From Tatumella terrea (GTDB lineage: Bacteria > Pseudomonadota > Gammaproteobacteria > Enterobacterales > Enterobacteriaceae), in the NCBI RefSeq assembly GCF_039523755.1, contig NZ_BAAAFX010000018.1:248001-312000 (forward strand): a stretch of 64,000 nucleotides of DNA. Reading direction: 5' to 3'. A program made the translations under genes and the position numbers. A model generated the notes under the pieces. The model saw only the letters and a list, made by a program, of their open reading frames with translations, had not been told where the DNA came from and made no database searches. Positions 41,635 to 48,606 of the stretch are shown piece by piece (position 1 is the stretch's first letter; each line of letters starts with the position of its first letter).

Positions 41635-42452
41635 ATAAATTCCTCCCATGATTCAGGGCTGTTCCAGTGGTGTTCAGGCTGTTGGTTCACTGGCGGGCTT
41701 GTTACAGGCCGACCCTTCGGTTTAAACAGGCCCTGGTAGCCGTTGGCGATGCTGGAATCAATCACCGCCGCCGGGTCATGGCCCTCGTCGTAGCATTCGC
41801 GTAGCAGCTTGAACGCCTTTGTCACGGTCACCTGTGTTTTGATTGGCTTACCAGACTGGCGACGGTAGTCCACCCATTCACTCCAGGACTGGCTATTCAG
41901 GAAGTCCGGAACGGGGATACTCAGAGGGTCAAACTTCGGCGATTCCCCCTTGGGGGATTTAGGGGGTTTATTACTTTCTTTCTTTTCTTTTGGATAATGT
42001 CTTTTGTGTGTCTCTGGATTAGAGACAGGCAAAGTCTCCAACTTAGAGACACTTTTTGTCTCTGGTTTAGAGACAAAGTTGCTAACTTGGAGACACTTGC
42101 TGAATTTCCACGCTGAAACCTCCTTGTTAACCCCGATCTGATTCCCTTCCATTAACAGGCAATTCATTGAAATCAGTTCTTTTTTTGCTTTGTTGACGTT
42201 CTGTCTCGATATCCCGGTGACCTGAGATATCTGCTCGTCAGCAATGCGATCTGTTTTCTTGTTGAAGCCATATGTTTTACGGATGTAAGCCATCATGACC
42301 TTCAACTGACGCGCTGTTAAATCGGCACTTGCAATGGCCTCCAGTAGTTCGTTAGCGATTTTGGTATAACCATTATCGGTATCGACCACGCGGCGCTCCA
42401 CGGCCCGGAGATCGGGCCTGATTGGTGATACGTTATCGTATGCAAGGTTCAT
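41631..42452 (-). CDS. O: Replication initiator O
   Basis: This 273-residue protein has a lambda O-type N-terminal winged-helix domain: YTKIANELLEAIASADLTARQ near residue 28, VMMAYIRKTYGFNKKTDRIA and ISRQNVNKAKKEL. Its middle is encoded by the iterons, visible as repeated VSN/VSK and ETL/ETK units (residues 118-145). The C-terminal part would bind P. It begins four bases inside the ParB-like gene end. Confidence 0.87.
   Translation of the reverse strand: MNLAYDNVSPIRPDLRAVERRVVDTDNGYTKIANELLEAIASADLTARQLKVMMAYIRKTYGFNKKTDRIADEQISQVTGISRQNVNKAKKELISMNCLLMEGNQIGVNKEVSAWKFSKCLQVSNFVSKPETKSVSKLETLPVSNPETHKRHYPKEKKESNKPPKSPKGESPKFDPLSIPVPDFLNSQSWSEWVDYRRQSGKPIKTQVTVTKAFKLLRECYDEGHDPAAVIDSSIANGYQGLFKPKGRPVTSPPVNQQPEHHWNSPESWEEFI
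41950..42094. other. ori: Replication origin with four iterons
   Basis: Four 17-bp iterons lie at 42010, 42034, 42058 and 42078 (spacing 24, 24, 20). The first three are GTCTC-N7-GAGAC palindromes (for example GTCTCTGGATTAGAGAC); the fourth keeps only one half. On the left is a T/pyrimidine-rich stretch 41965-42008 that would be the melting region. The layout inside O equals that of lambda ori. Confidence 0.85.
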
Positions 42453-43276
42453 GAAACCTCTCCCTGCCGGATACCGGCTCTGTATTCGTCAAGGATGAGA
42501 GTGATTTCTCTGGCGGTACCGGATGCCAGAAGCAGGTGATCATCACCGCAGTTATCATTTTGCAATGATGCGTCTACCAGAAGCTCTACAAGCCGTCTGG
42601 CTTTGGATGCACTGAACAACGGTATAGCGTCAGCGCGGGTTATTTTCTTCTTCCCAGCGGCCTTAGCCTTATCCAGTTGTCCGACTGCAACAGATGTCGC
42701 ATGCGGGCCGTGTTCACGGGATAAAGCGACGGCAGTTGTTGCCGCAACCTCACCAGACCGGACCATGTCGAGAAGCTCCGTTCCGCAACGGACCAGATCC
42801 AGATGCAGGTTAACGTCCGAGACAGACCGTTTAACTTTCCTGGCTATCTCAGCCGGTTCCCATCCCTGATTAATCATCCGCAGATAGGCAGAGCCACGTT
42901 CAATCGGTGTGAGAGGCTTACCCTGGGATGATGTAACCATGAAGGCGATACGGTCAGCATCCGAGCCGACAAAGTCCTTACACTCAATGCGCAGGATCGG
43001 GTGCCCCGCTTCTGTGGCGGCAAGTGCGCCGTAATAGCGGTGGTGACCATCCAGAATCTTAATGCCCTTCTCTGTGACCTGTACGGCCAGCGGAGGAAGG
43101 TATTCACCGGCGATGAAGGCATCCCGGAATTCATTAACGTGATCCTGGTCGATTTCACGAACGTTAAAGCCAGGTTCGACGTATAACTCAGATAGCGGTA
43201 CCACATACGTTTTATTGACCGATGTGCCGGTGCCGTTTTTCTCTTTGTGCTTGTAAAGCTGATAAAGTGTAGACAT
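42449..43276 (-). CDS. ParB/Srx-domain protein between cII and O
   Basis: The 275-residue protein has a ParB-type N-terminal domain: VPLSELYVEPGFNVREIDQ near residue 24, then ILDGHHRYYGALAATEAG near 72 (the GHHR box of ParB-like nucleases). A helix-turn-helix follows near 130-155 (EPAEIARKVKRSVSDVNLHL). ATG 43276 (MSTLYQLYK) is chosen; the longer frame runs into cII. It precedes O with an ATGA overlap, so it probably acts in replication or its control rather than in partition. Confidence 0.8.
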   Translation of the reverse strand: MSTLYQLYKHKEKNGTGTSVNKTYVVPLSELYVEPGFNVREIDQDHVNEFRDAFIAGEYLPPLAVQVTEKGIKILDGHHRYYGALAATEAGHPILRIECKDFVGSDADRIAFMVTSSQGKPLTPIERGSAYLRMINQGWEPAEIARKVKRSVSDVNLHLDLVRCGTELLDMVRSGEVAATTAVALSREHGPHATSVAVGQLDKAKAAGKKKITRADAIPLFSASKARRLVELLVDASLQNDNCGDDHLLLASGTAREITLILDEYRAGIRQGEVS

Positions 43277-43310
43277 AATGACCCCTGTGAATTGATCCAG
43301 TAATTCGCTA

Positions 43311-43589
43311 TCAGGCCTCAAAGAATTCGCCGTTCTTTGGGGTCTTTTCATTTGTGAGCAATACCCGCAGACGCTGGGCCAGATCGTTAATCTGTTCGTC
43401 ATCCACGCCCCACTCCAGCACCGCCAGTAGCAGTGACATCTTCGGAATGAAATTAACTTTCCAGCGCGACACCTGAGACTTATCGACGCCAACAGCTTTC
43501 GCTACGTTGGTCAGCCCGACTAATGCGATTTTGTTCAATAACTTGCTCTCAATAGCGCGAGCGTTGTTGCGTGTGGTTGTTACTTCCAT
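43311..43589 (-). CDS. cII: CII transcription activator
   Basis: The 92-residue protein closely follows lambda CII: IESKLLNKIALVG, then VGVDKSQVSRWK (the HTH), FIPKMSLLLAVLEWGV. In lambda CII activates the establishment promoter of cI and that of int. It is the second gene of the PR operon, after cro and nutR. Confidence 0.93.
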   Translation of the reverse strand: MEVTTTRNNARAIESKLLNKIALVGLTNVAKAVGVDKSQVSRWKVNFIPKMSLLLAVLEWGVDDEQINDLAQRLRVLLTNEKTPKNGEFFEA

Positions 43590-43648
43590 TTGAGAAAATC
43601 CTTGTGTGTGTAGTTGAGTGATCAGCAGGTGCTGTCACTTAAATTGGT

Positions 43649-43685
43649 CCCTGGTATTCCGAGGGTGGCAGACTGTTAAAGAGCG
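43649..43685 (-). promoter_or_regulatory. nutR-like antitermination site
   Basis: Between cro and cII on the minus strand, CGCTCTTTAACA (43685-43674) is a consensus boxA. A stem-loop with a GAATA loop follows at 43665-43649 as boxB (GNRNA-like, as for lambda N). One stem position is mismatched. Confidence 0.72.
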
Positions 43686-43693
43686 GTTGGTGC

Positions 43694-43897
43694 TTATGCG
43701 GGTTGAATATCACGCTTATTGCTAGGGAATGGTTTCAGTTCTTCAGCGATCACTTTCCCATTCTCAAGGATGGTGACTGTGATGTTCCTGCCTGAAGAAA
43801 TGGCTTTGCTGATTGCGCTTTGCCGGCAGTTAAAAACCTCAGCCGCCTTTTCTTGACCATTCCGAGAGACAAATGCTGATAGTGTTAATTTTTCCAT
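43694..43897 (-). CDS. cro: Cro repressor
   Basis: The 67-residue protein matches lambda Cro: GQEKAAEVFNCRQSAISKAISSGR (HTH) and the end EELKPFPSNKR, nearly identical to the lambda tail. It is the first gene under PR and should compete with CI at the operators 43923-43964. It is divergent from cI. Confidence 0.93.
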   Translation of the reverse strand: MEKLTLSAFVSRNGQEKAAEVFNCRQSAISKAISSGRNITVTILENGKVIAEELKPFPSNKRDIQPA

Positions 43898-43921
43898 AAT
43901 CTCTCCTTAATCTTCGCCATC

Positions 43922-43997
43922 ATTATCACTGTTAGTAATGAAATAGTCAACACTAGCGGTGATTGGTGAATATTCCATGCGGTTATAAAATGCAGCT
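43922..43997. promoter_or_regulatory. OR region with PR and PRM
   Basis: PR on the minus strand has TTGACT (43950-43945), 17 bp, GATAAT (43927-43922). Two operator sites of the form ATCAC(C/T)G(C/T)TAGT lie at 43923-43939 and 43948-43964. PRM on the plus strand has TATAAA at 43984-43989, only 8-9 bp before the cI ATG, and no ribosome site, so cI mRNA from PRM is leaderless as in lambda. A weaker third site may sit near 43966-43980. Confidence 0.82.
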
Positions 43998-44705
43998 ATG
44001 AAAAAGAAACCTCTGACAGAAGAACAAATCGCAGACGCCGCAAGGCTTAAGGCGATCTTTGAAAGCAAGAAAAAAGAGCTCCGGCTATCTCAAGAGACGC
44101 TGGGAGAGGCTATTGGCATGGGTCAGAGTGGAGTGAATCAGCTTCTGAACGGTTCAAATGCCCTAAACCATGCTCACGCATCAAGGCTTGCAAAGTTACT
44201 GGGTGTTCCCGTTGAGGAAATTAGCCCCGTGCTGGCTGATGAAATTAGAGAAATGTACTCTGCTGTTCAGGGTGTTTTCTCAGCACCTAAACAACAGTAT
44301 GAATATCCGCTTTTTACTACTGTTCAGGCCGGTAATTTTTCTGAGGTAGGCTCTTACACCCAGATGGATGCCAAAGACTGGATAAGTACCAGTAAGAAGG
44401 CCAGCAATTCAGCATACTGGCTTGAGGTTAAGGGGCATTCAATGACTGCACCACAGGGTTCAAAACCCAGCTTCCCCGAAGGGATGCTGATCCTGGTTGA
44501 CCCTGCTGAAGATGTTCAGCCTGGTGATTTCTGCGTTGCATCTGTGAACGGTGACTCAGAGGTTACTTTCAAAAAGTACGAAAAAGATGCTGGCATCTGT
44601 TATCTGACCCCACTCAATCCCTCCTACCGCACCCTTGAGTGTGACGCCACTTGCAGGATTGTTGGTAAGGTCGTAAAGGCCCAATGGCCGGAAGACACGT
44701 TCTGA
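43998..44705 (+). CDS. cI: CI repressor
   Basis: The 235-residue repressor is very close to lambda CI. The N-terminal HTH is near residues 31-52 (LSQETLGEAIGMGQSGVNQLL). The self-cleavage site is A111-G112 in VQAGNF, the catalytic serine is S148 in GHSMTAP and the lysine K192 in VTFKK, all intact. The prophage should therefore be SOS-inducible. A terminator follows, so the next module is transcribed at least partly separately. Confidence 0.95.
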   Translation: MKKKPLTEEQIADAARLKAIFESKKKELRLSQETLGEAIGMGQSGVNQLLNGSNALNHAHASRLAKLLGVPVEEISPVLADEIREMYSAVQGVFSAPKQQYEYPLFTTVQAGNFSEVGSYTQMDAKDWISTSKKASNSAYWLEVKGHSMTAPQGSKPSFPEGMLILVDPAEDVQPGDFCVASVNGDSEVTFKKYEKDAGICYLTPLNPSYRTLECDATCRIVGKVVKAQWPEDTF

Positions 44706-44760
44706 GGCGTAGCCGTTGAGGCCAAGATGCGGTTTAAGTGATGGGGTTGGCGTGAAGATA

Positions 44761-44784
44761 GGCCGCAGAAATGCGGCCTTTTTT
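44761..44784 (+). terminator. Intrinsic terminator after cI
   Basis: GGCCGCA, loop GAAA, TGCGGCC and six Ts, 55 bp past the cI stop. Confidence 0.9.
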
Positions 44785-44897
44785 ATTGCCCACACCTTTA
44801 CGAGCTCTGCGGGATATGTAAGTTCGTTATTTACGGTCAAGTAAAAAATGTGCTTCAAATTCACTCGCTTATCGTAAGTTGCTGATATAGCTATTGT

Positions 44898-44968
44898 TAT
44901 AATCATATACATTACAACATGTGTAATGTACCATTTTTAACTATTAGACTTGGTCAAAGTGATCAAGT
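44898..44968 (+). promoter_or_regulatory. Promoter and two palindromes before the PanA-like gene
   Basis: A perfect TATAAT lies at 44898-44903. Just after it are TACATTAC (44908-44915) and GTAATGTA (44923-44930), an exact 8-bp inverted repeat with a 7-bp spacer. A second near-perfect repeat, ACTTGGTC/GATCAAGT, spans 44948-44968. The -35 is not obvious. The sites lie where a bound protein would block transcription, so autoregulation is likely. Confidence 0.7.
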
Positions 44969-44995
44969 GATTACCTAAAGTTAAGGAGGCATAAC

Positions 44996-45484
44996 ATGGC
45001 TTATTCGTCTTTAGCAGTTGCAAATGCCTTTTATGATGAAGCGAAAAAATGCGGTGGGTCATTAAGCCCAATGCAGATGCAAAAGCTTGTTTTTATAGCG
45101 AATGGGTTCAAATTAGCGATCGAAGGTTCTGCTCTTGTAGATGATTCTTTTGAAGTTTGGCGTCATGGTCCTGTGGCACCGACTCTTTACAGATACTTGA
45201 AGTCATTTGGTTCGAATCCTATCACTTCTCCGATTAAATCATGGCGTATAGATGGAGAGGATTATGAAACGTTTACCCCATCAATCAAAAAAGATGATGG
45301 CAACTCGCACAATCTGATAAAAAAAGTTTTTTCTGTATATGGGGATGTTGATGCATTTGCCCTTTCAGAAATCACTCACCTTCCAGGGTCGCCTTGGTCA
45401 AAGACTAAAGAAGCTCATGGATTTAACTCTGTAATACCATCTGATATTATTAAAAATTATTATAAAAACCTATTAAATTCATAG
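44996..45484 (+). CDS. Panacea/SocA-domain (DUF4065) protein, candidate antitoxin
   Basis: The 162-residue protein has the Panacea domain: ANAFYDEAKKCGGSLSPMQMQKLVFIANGF (residues 9-38, quoted loosely), VDDSFEVWRHGPVAPTLYRYL near 50 and ITHLPGSPWSKTKEAHG near 127. PanA proteins are antitoxins that neutralise many unrelated toxins encoded next to them. It has a perfect AAGGAGG ribosome site and its own promoter. It occupies the lambda rexA position, between cI and PL, and the next gene encodes a membrane protein. Sixteen bases separate its stop from the preferred start of that gene. Confidence 0.82.
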   Translation: MAYSSLAVANAFYDEAKKCGGSLSPMQMQKLVFIANGFKLAIEGSALVDDSFEVWRHGPVAPTLYRYLKSFGSNPITSPIKSWRIDGEDYETFTPSIKKDDGNSHNLIKKVFSVYGDVDAFALSEITHLPGSPWSKTKEAHGFNSVIPSDIIKNYYKNLLNS

Positions 45485-45500
45485 CTTGCAAGGGTCTACA

Positions 45501-46091
45501 TTGTCAAATAAATACAATGATGTAGCTAAGGCATTCCAGAAAGAAACTGTTAATGCAGAGGAAGCTGAAAAAGCAGAGAAAAAACGCCCAGGTAAAGCTG
45601 GGCGTCATAGTAAACACACTCATCACGAAGATGAAGAAGAATGTACTAACCCAAAGTGCTCACAGCTAATTAGTGGGTTAGAGGATGACATATCTGAGCT
45701 CAAAAAATATGCAGAGCAAGCTGAAAGTACCAAAGATTCATTATACCGGTTAGAAAGTTTAAGAAAGCGACTTGCATACATTATTTTTTCTATTATTGGC
45801 TTTTGGCTTGTATTGGTTTTTTGTTTGGTTTTTTTAGGTAGTTTGGATGTGACTTATTTTAAGGGGAAGTGTTCACCATCAAGTTATAACCTACTGAGAT
45901 CTATAGATATAATTTCTCAGCAGTGCATATACTTGAAACATGGCACAGTTCTTTCCTTGAGTGAAAAAATAGTTATTACTTTAATTACTACAACAACAGT
46001 GAATGTCCTCGGGTTGGCTTATATTGTCGCTAGGTGGCTATATCCAGAACCAAAAGTAAAAAAGAAAAAAAAGAAAAAAAAAGGAAAATAG
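45501..46091 (+). CDS. Two-TM coiled-coil protein, candidate toxin/effector
   Basis: The 196-residue protein starts at TTG 45501 (AAGGG seven bases upstream; an earlier TTG at 45486 has no such site). It has a charged helical N-terminus with CTNPKC, a coiled coil (residues 55-90), two membrane segments (near 93-117 and 158-180) and a tail of eight Lys. It is encoded immediately after a PanA-like gene, so it fits the toxin slot of a PanAT pair. In place of RexB it could alter the membrane on superinfection. Both roles are inference. Confidence 0.7.
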   Translation: MSNKYNDVAKAFQKETVNAEEAEKAEKKRPGKAGRHSKHTHHEDEEECTNPKCSQLISGLEDDISELKKYAEQAESTKDSLYRLESLRKRLAYIIFSIIGFWLVLVFCLVFLGSLDVTYFKGKCSPSSYNLLRSIDIISQQCIYLKHGTVLSLSEKIVITLITTTTVNVLGLAYIVARWLYPEPKVKKKKKKKKGK

Positions 46092-46173
46092 CAAACTCTG
46101 CCATAGCCAGCTTTAGCACCTCCCCTGATAGCTGTACCACACGAAATCACACCCAGACCGAACCTCCGACACT

Positions 46174-46206
46174 ATCCCGCCCTGCCCTGTGCGGGATTTT
46201 TTTCGT
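46174..46206 (+). terminator. Intrinsic terminator after the Pan-like module
   Basis: ATCCCGC, 10-nt loop, GCGGGAT and seven Ts, between the module and PL. Confidence 0.9.
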
Positions 46207-46263
46207 CTGAGGAAAAATAAATAACCTTAAATACCAGTCAGTTAATTACCACGCGCAATTTAT

Positions 46264-46306
46264 TATCACCGCTAGTGTTGACTATAAAATTACTACCGGT
46301 GATACT
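46264..46306 (+). promoter_or_regulatory. OL operator and PL promoter
   Basis: PL has TTGACT at 46278-46283, a 17-bp spacer and GATACT at 46301-46306. Operator A (TATCACCGCTAGTGTTG, 46264-46280) is nearly identical to an OR site, and operator B (46290-46304) lies between the boxes, the same layout as PR. It starts the rightward early operon that begins with N. Confidence 0.9.
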
Positions 46307-46373
46307 TAGCCCATCGAAACGAAACATCGATGCGGTAAACGGACTACCTACCGCGCCGGACATGAGGTCAGGC

Positions 46374-46409
46374 TGCTATTTAACAACAAGGTTCCTGTGA
46401 ATACACAGG
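46374..46409 (+). promoter_or_regulatory. nutL-like site
   Basis: GCTATTTAACAA (46374-46385) resembles boxA. CCTGTG-AATA-CACAGG at 46394-46409 is a hairpin whose GAATA matches the nutR loop. It lies about 65 bp after the predicted PL start and before N. Confidence 0.65.
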
Positions 46410-46606
46410 CCGAAGTGAGTTCTTCGGGGAGTGGTGAATGCGCAGGCTGATGCGTCAATGTCGCTGTATCGGTGACGCTCGGGAAATCCGAAAGTTGGGG
46501 TTGTACCCATGCGACAGGATGTAGATGGCGAGCTCTGAACACAGAATCCATGCCGGATATCAGCACCGGCCACCACTCCACCAAAGAACTTACAGAGGAT
46601 ATCCCA

Positions 46607-46849
46607 ATGAACAGAAACAGACGCCGCATGGCGGAGTTCAACGCCCGCAAGGCAGCCGAAGCAATGCAGCTTAAACCAGTTGATCGCGTTGAGCAGGCAC
46701 TGAAAGCACCGAACTGGCGCAACCGCCCTGAGCAGGAACCACCCCCTGCTTATGTACAGAAGTCCAAGTTTCAGAAAATATGCAACGAAGCCGGCCGGCA
46801 GATTCACGCTGTGCAGAAGGTCAGAGGCCGGTCTATTCCTTTAGTGTAA
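46607..46849 (+). CDS. N: N antiterminator
   Basis: The 80-residue protein starts with an arginine-rich motif MNRNRRRMAEFNARKAAE for boxB binding and ends VQKVRGRSIPLV, clearly related to the lambda N end (RQKIKGKSIPLI). I start at ATG 46607 with AGAGGA upstream; the long frame from 46472 overlaps the nut region. It is the first gene of the PL operon. Confidence 0.88.
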   Translation: MNRNRRRMAEFNARKAAEAMQLKPVDRVEQALKAPNWRNRPEQEPPPAYVQKSKFQKICNEAGRQIHAVQKVRGRSIPLV

Positions 46850-46924
46850 AAATAGAATACTCATGGACATCAATGCGTAAGAGTGCTAGGAATAATTAAT
46901 CATCTTATTTTATAGGTTACTTTG

Positions 46925-47395
46925 ATGGATGGGTTTCGCTTCGAAAATCTGAAAAGCCATATATTAAATTTATCCGAATCTGAAGATTTCTCTGTTGCGT
47001 GTAGCGAATGGATTCTTGATAGTATTGAACTATCTGAAGAATGGGATAATTGTCCTTGCGGTCAAGATATCAAAGAACATTGCTACATAAAGAATAAACT
47101 AAACAATAAAACTACCTACGTTGGTAACAAATGCATAAAAAGATTCATGCAAAAAGATGAAGATAATCTTTTTAGTGGGATGAGGCGCATAAAAGAAAAC
47201 CCTCGAGCAAATGCTAGCCAGGCCGTTATTGATTACGCTCAGCGCAAGGGCTACTTGCATGATGAAAAAGAGTACAATTTTCTCGTGCAAACAAAAAATA
47301 AAAGAAAACTATCTGAGCTGCAACTAAGATGGAAAGAGAAAATCAACAACAGGATACTAAGCGGCATAGTTGTTAAGAAAAGGACTGTCAGATAA
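46925..47395 (+). CDS. Unknown zinc-finger-like early protein
   Basis: This 156-residue protein has CPCGQ near residue 40, HCYI near 49 and NKCIKRF near 65, which together could bind one zinc. The C-terminal half is basic and helical. ATG 46925 is chosen over the TTG at 46922. It is AT-rich and followed by a terminator, so it may be cargo after N. I do not recognise the family. Confidence 0.6.
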   Translation: MDGFRFENLKSHILNLSESEDFSVACSEWILDSIELSEEWDNCPCGQDIKEHCYIKNKLNNKTTYVGNKCIKRFMQKDEDNLFSGMRRIKENPRANASQAVIDYAQRKGYLHDEKEYNFLVQTKNKRKLSELQLRWKEKINNRILSGIVVKKRTVR

Positions 47396-47429
47396 TAGCT
47401 TAACTGATTAATTTTCAAGAAGTCATATG

Positions 47430-47452
47430 GCCCCTCTCGCAGGGGCTTTTTT
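47430..47452 (+). terminator. Intrinsic terminator in the PL operon
   Basis: GCCCCT, loop CTCGC, AGGGGC and six Ts. N-modified polymerase would read through it. Confidence 0.88.
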
Positions 47453-47466
47453 GTGGAAGAGAGGAA

Positions 47467-47652
47467 ATGGGATGCGATAAGTGCAAGGGTGGATTTGTTT
47501 TTACTCGCTGCTGTTCCGGCCTGGCTGAAATGTGTGGGTGCATGGGTTACCCGGTACAGGCCACCAACTGCAAAGAGTGCAACGCTGAAAACAAAGAGCC
47601 AGAAGACGATGATATTACCGAGCTTTTGCAACTTACCGAATGGGTAGATTAA
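47467..47652 (+). CDS. Small Cys-rich early protein
   Basis: A 61-residue protein with CDKC, CC, CGCMG and CKEC clusters and an acidic end. GAGAGG precedes the ATG. It is probably a zinc-binding protein of the variable early region. An overlapping frame from 47453 is considered a shadow. Confidence 0.6.
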   Translation: MGCDKCKGGFVFTRCCSGLAEMCGCMGYPVQATNCKECNAENKEPEDDDITELLQLTEWVD

Positions 47653-47864
47653 GCAGCCACTGATCTGCTTTTATGGGAGAAGGTAGTGAAAAACTCAGGC
47701 CCCATGTGCACCGTGTATCGCAAATTGAAAAATGAGTACCGATGGAGAGCTAAATTCGCTCGGCCTAATGACTTCTATCGCAGGCAATGGATACGTCTCG
47801 CCTTAGTTAACCGAGATCGGGAAAGCCAAAGCAAACAATTAAGCAGCCACTGAGCTGCTTTTTT
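47649..47864 (+). repeat. Duplicated terminator-like hairpins flanking a small ORF
   Basis: TTAAGCAGCCACTGA-N-CTGCTTTT occurs at 47649-47672 and again at 47839-47862. Each folds as AAGCAG..CTGCTT followed by Ts (seven in the second). They bracket the 55-residue ORF below. Confidence 0.85.
47686..47853 (+). CDS. Small basic 55-residue protein
   Basis: Starts at GTG 47686 with GGAGAAGG upstream. The sequence is strongly basic and aromatic (VYRKLKNEYRWRAKF, NDFYRRQWIRL). It may bind nucleic acid. It lies exactly between two copies of a terminator-like hairpin, and its stop is inside the second. Family unknown. Confidence 0.5.
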   Translation: MKNSGPMCTVYRKLKNEYRWRAKFARPNDFYRRQWIRLALVNRDRESQSKQLSSH

Positions 47865-47936
47865 TACGCCCTCATATCAGCGTCCATTCACTGAGTGGGC
47901 GGTTATATGACCATAACACCTAACGGAGTATCGCTA

Positions 47937-48059
47937 ATGACAACCAACGTCATCGGCGGCGTCATTGGCGCTGCTAAATCACTGTTTAAATCACAGCTTG
48001 ACCGTATCAAGCGATTTGTTAATGAAGCGGCCCGTCCGGGCGGGGAGGCTTTTGCGTGA
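47937..48059 (+). CDS. Small amphipathic 40-residue early protein
   Basis: Frame MTTNVIGGVIGAAKSLF... ends EAFA, with an amphipathic helical centre. The stop overlaps the next GTG (GTGA). It sits in the kil-type position of the left operon, but I see no Kil similarity. Confidence 0.5.
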   Translation: MTTNVIGGVIGAAKSLFKSQLDRIKRFVNEAARPGGEAFA

Positions 48060-48157
48060 AGAGGCTGAAATTTAACGTCGGATTTATTCGCTACTCACTG
48101 CCGGATAACGATGCTAACCGGCTTCGGATGTTACAGCTTACCAGGAGGTCGAAATGA
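48056..48157 (+). CDS. Small basic 33-residue early protein
   Basis: GTG start overlapping the previous stop and TGA overlapping the next ATG. Composition is basic (KRLKFNVGFIRYSL). Coupled overlaps at both ends are the main support. No family. Confidence 0.45.
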   Translation: MKRLKFNVGFIRYSLPDNDANRLRMLQLTRRSK

Positions 48158-48354
48158 GCCTGAACCTGACTATCGAATGCTCAGATGTGCAGACACGCGG
48201 GGCTATGCGGCCCGGAAAGGTCAGCGTTTCACTTGAAGATTGCGCCATCGACGGCCTGACCACTGAGCAGCAAACAGAACTGTGCGGCCAGATGGATTTC
48301 GACGTCCTGGTTGAGTATGTGAATTCGCTTATGGAGGTGAACCATGCTGCATGA
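48154..48354 (+). CDS. Small early protein, 66 residues
   Basis: Starts MSLNLTIECSDVQTRG and contains GLTTEQQTELCGQMDFDVLVEYV. AGGAGG lies upstream. It overlaps the next gene by 11 bp. It resembles short hypothetical proteins beside recombination genes in lambdoid phages; function unknown. Confidence 0.65.
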   Translation: MSLNLTIECSDVQTRGAMRPGKVSVSLEDCAIDGLTTEQQTELCGQMDFDVLVEYVNSLMEVNHAA

Positions 48355-48604
48355 ACCTTCATTTGCAGTCGCTGAGAACGCAGAGGCACAACGCTGGGAT
48401 CGGCACTATGCCGAACTGAATTATGACGAAGCGGTGCGGGAACGGGCCGAGGAGTTATCTGCCCTATTCCCTGATGGCGTTGAAATGTTCGCAGCAGATA
48501 ACCCGGCGTATTTCTCTCTGCTGGCAAGCGACGATGCACAGGACGCCTATGCCGCGTTCGTTGATCGCATTTGTCTGGCTAAAGCTCAAGCCGAATGGAG
48601 TTGA
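48344..48604 (+). CDS. Small acidic early protein, 86 residues
   Basis: An acidic helical protein (NYDEAVRERAEELSALFPDG, DDAQDAYAAFVDRICLAKAQ) with GGAGGT before the ATG. It is directly upstream of the nuclease gene and may belong to the recombination module. Not recognised. Confidence 0.65.
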   Translation: MLHEPSFAVAENAEAQRWDRHYAELNYDEAVRERAEELSALFPDGVEMFAADNPAYFSLLASDDAQDAYAAFVDRICLAKAQAEWS

Positions 48605-48606
48605 CT

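Noticed and set aside
42603..42869. Plus-strand ORFs opposite the ParB-like gene
   Set aside because: Shadow frames of a well-supported minus-strand gene.
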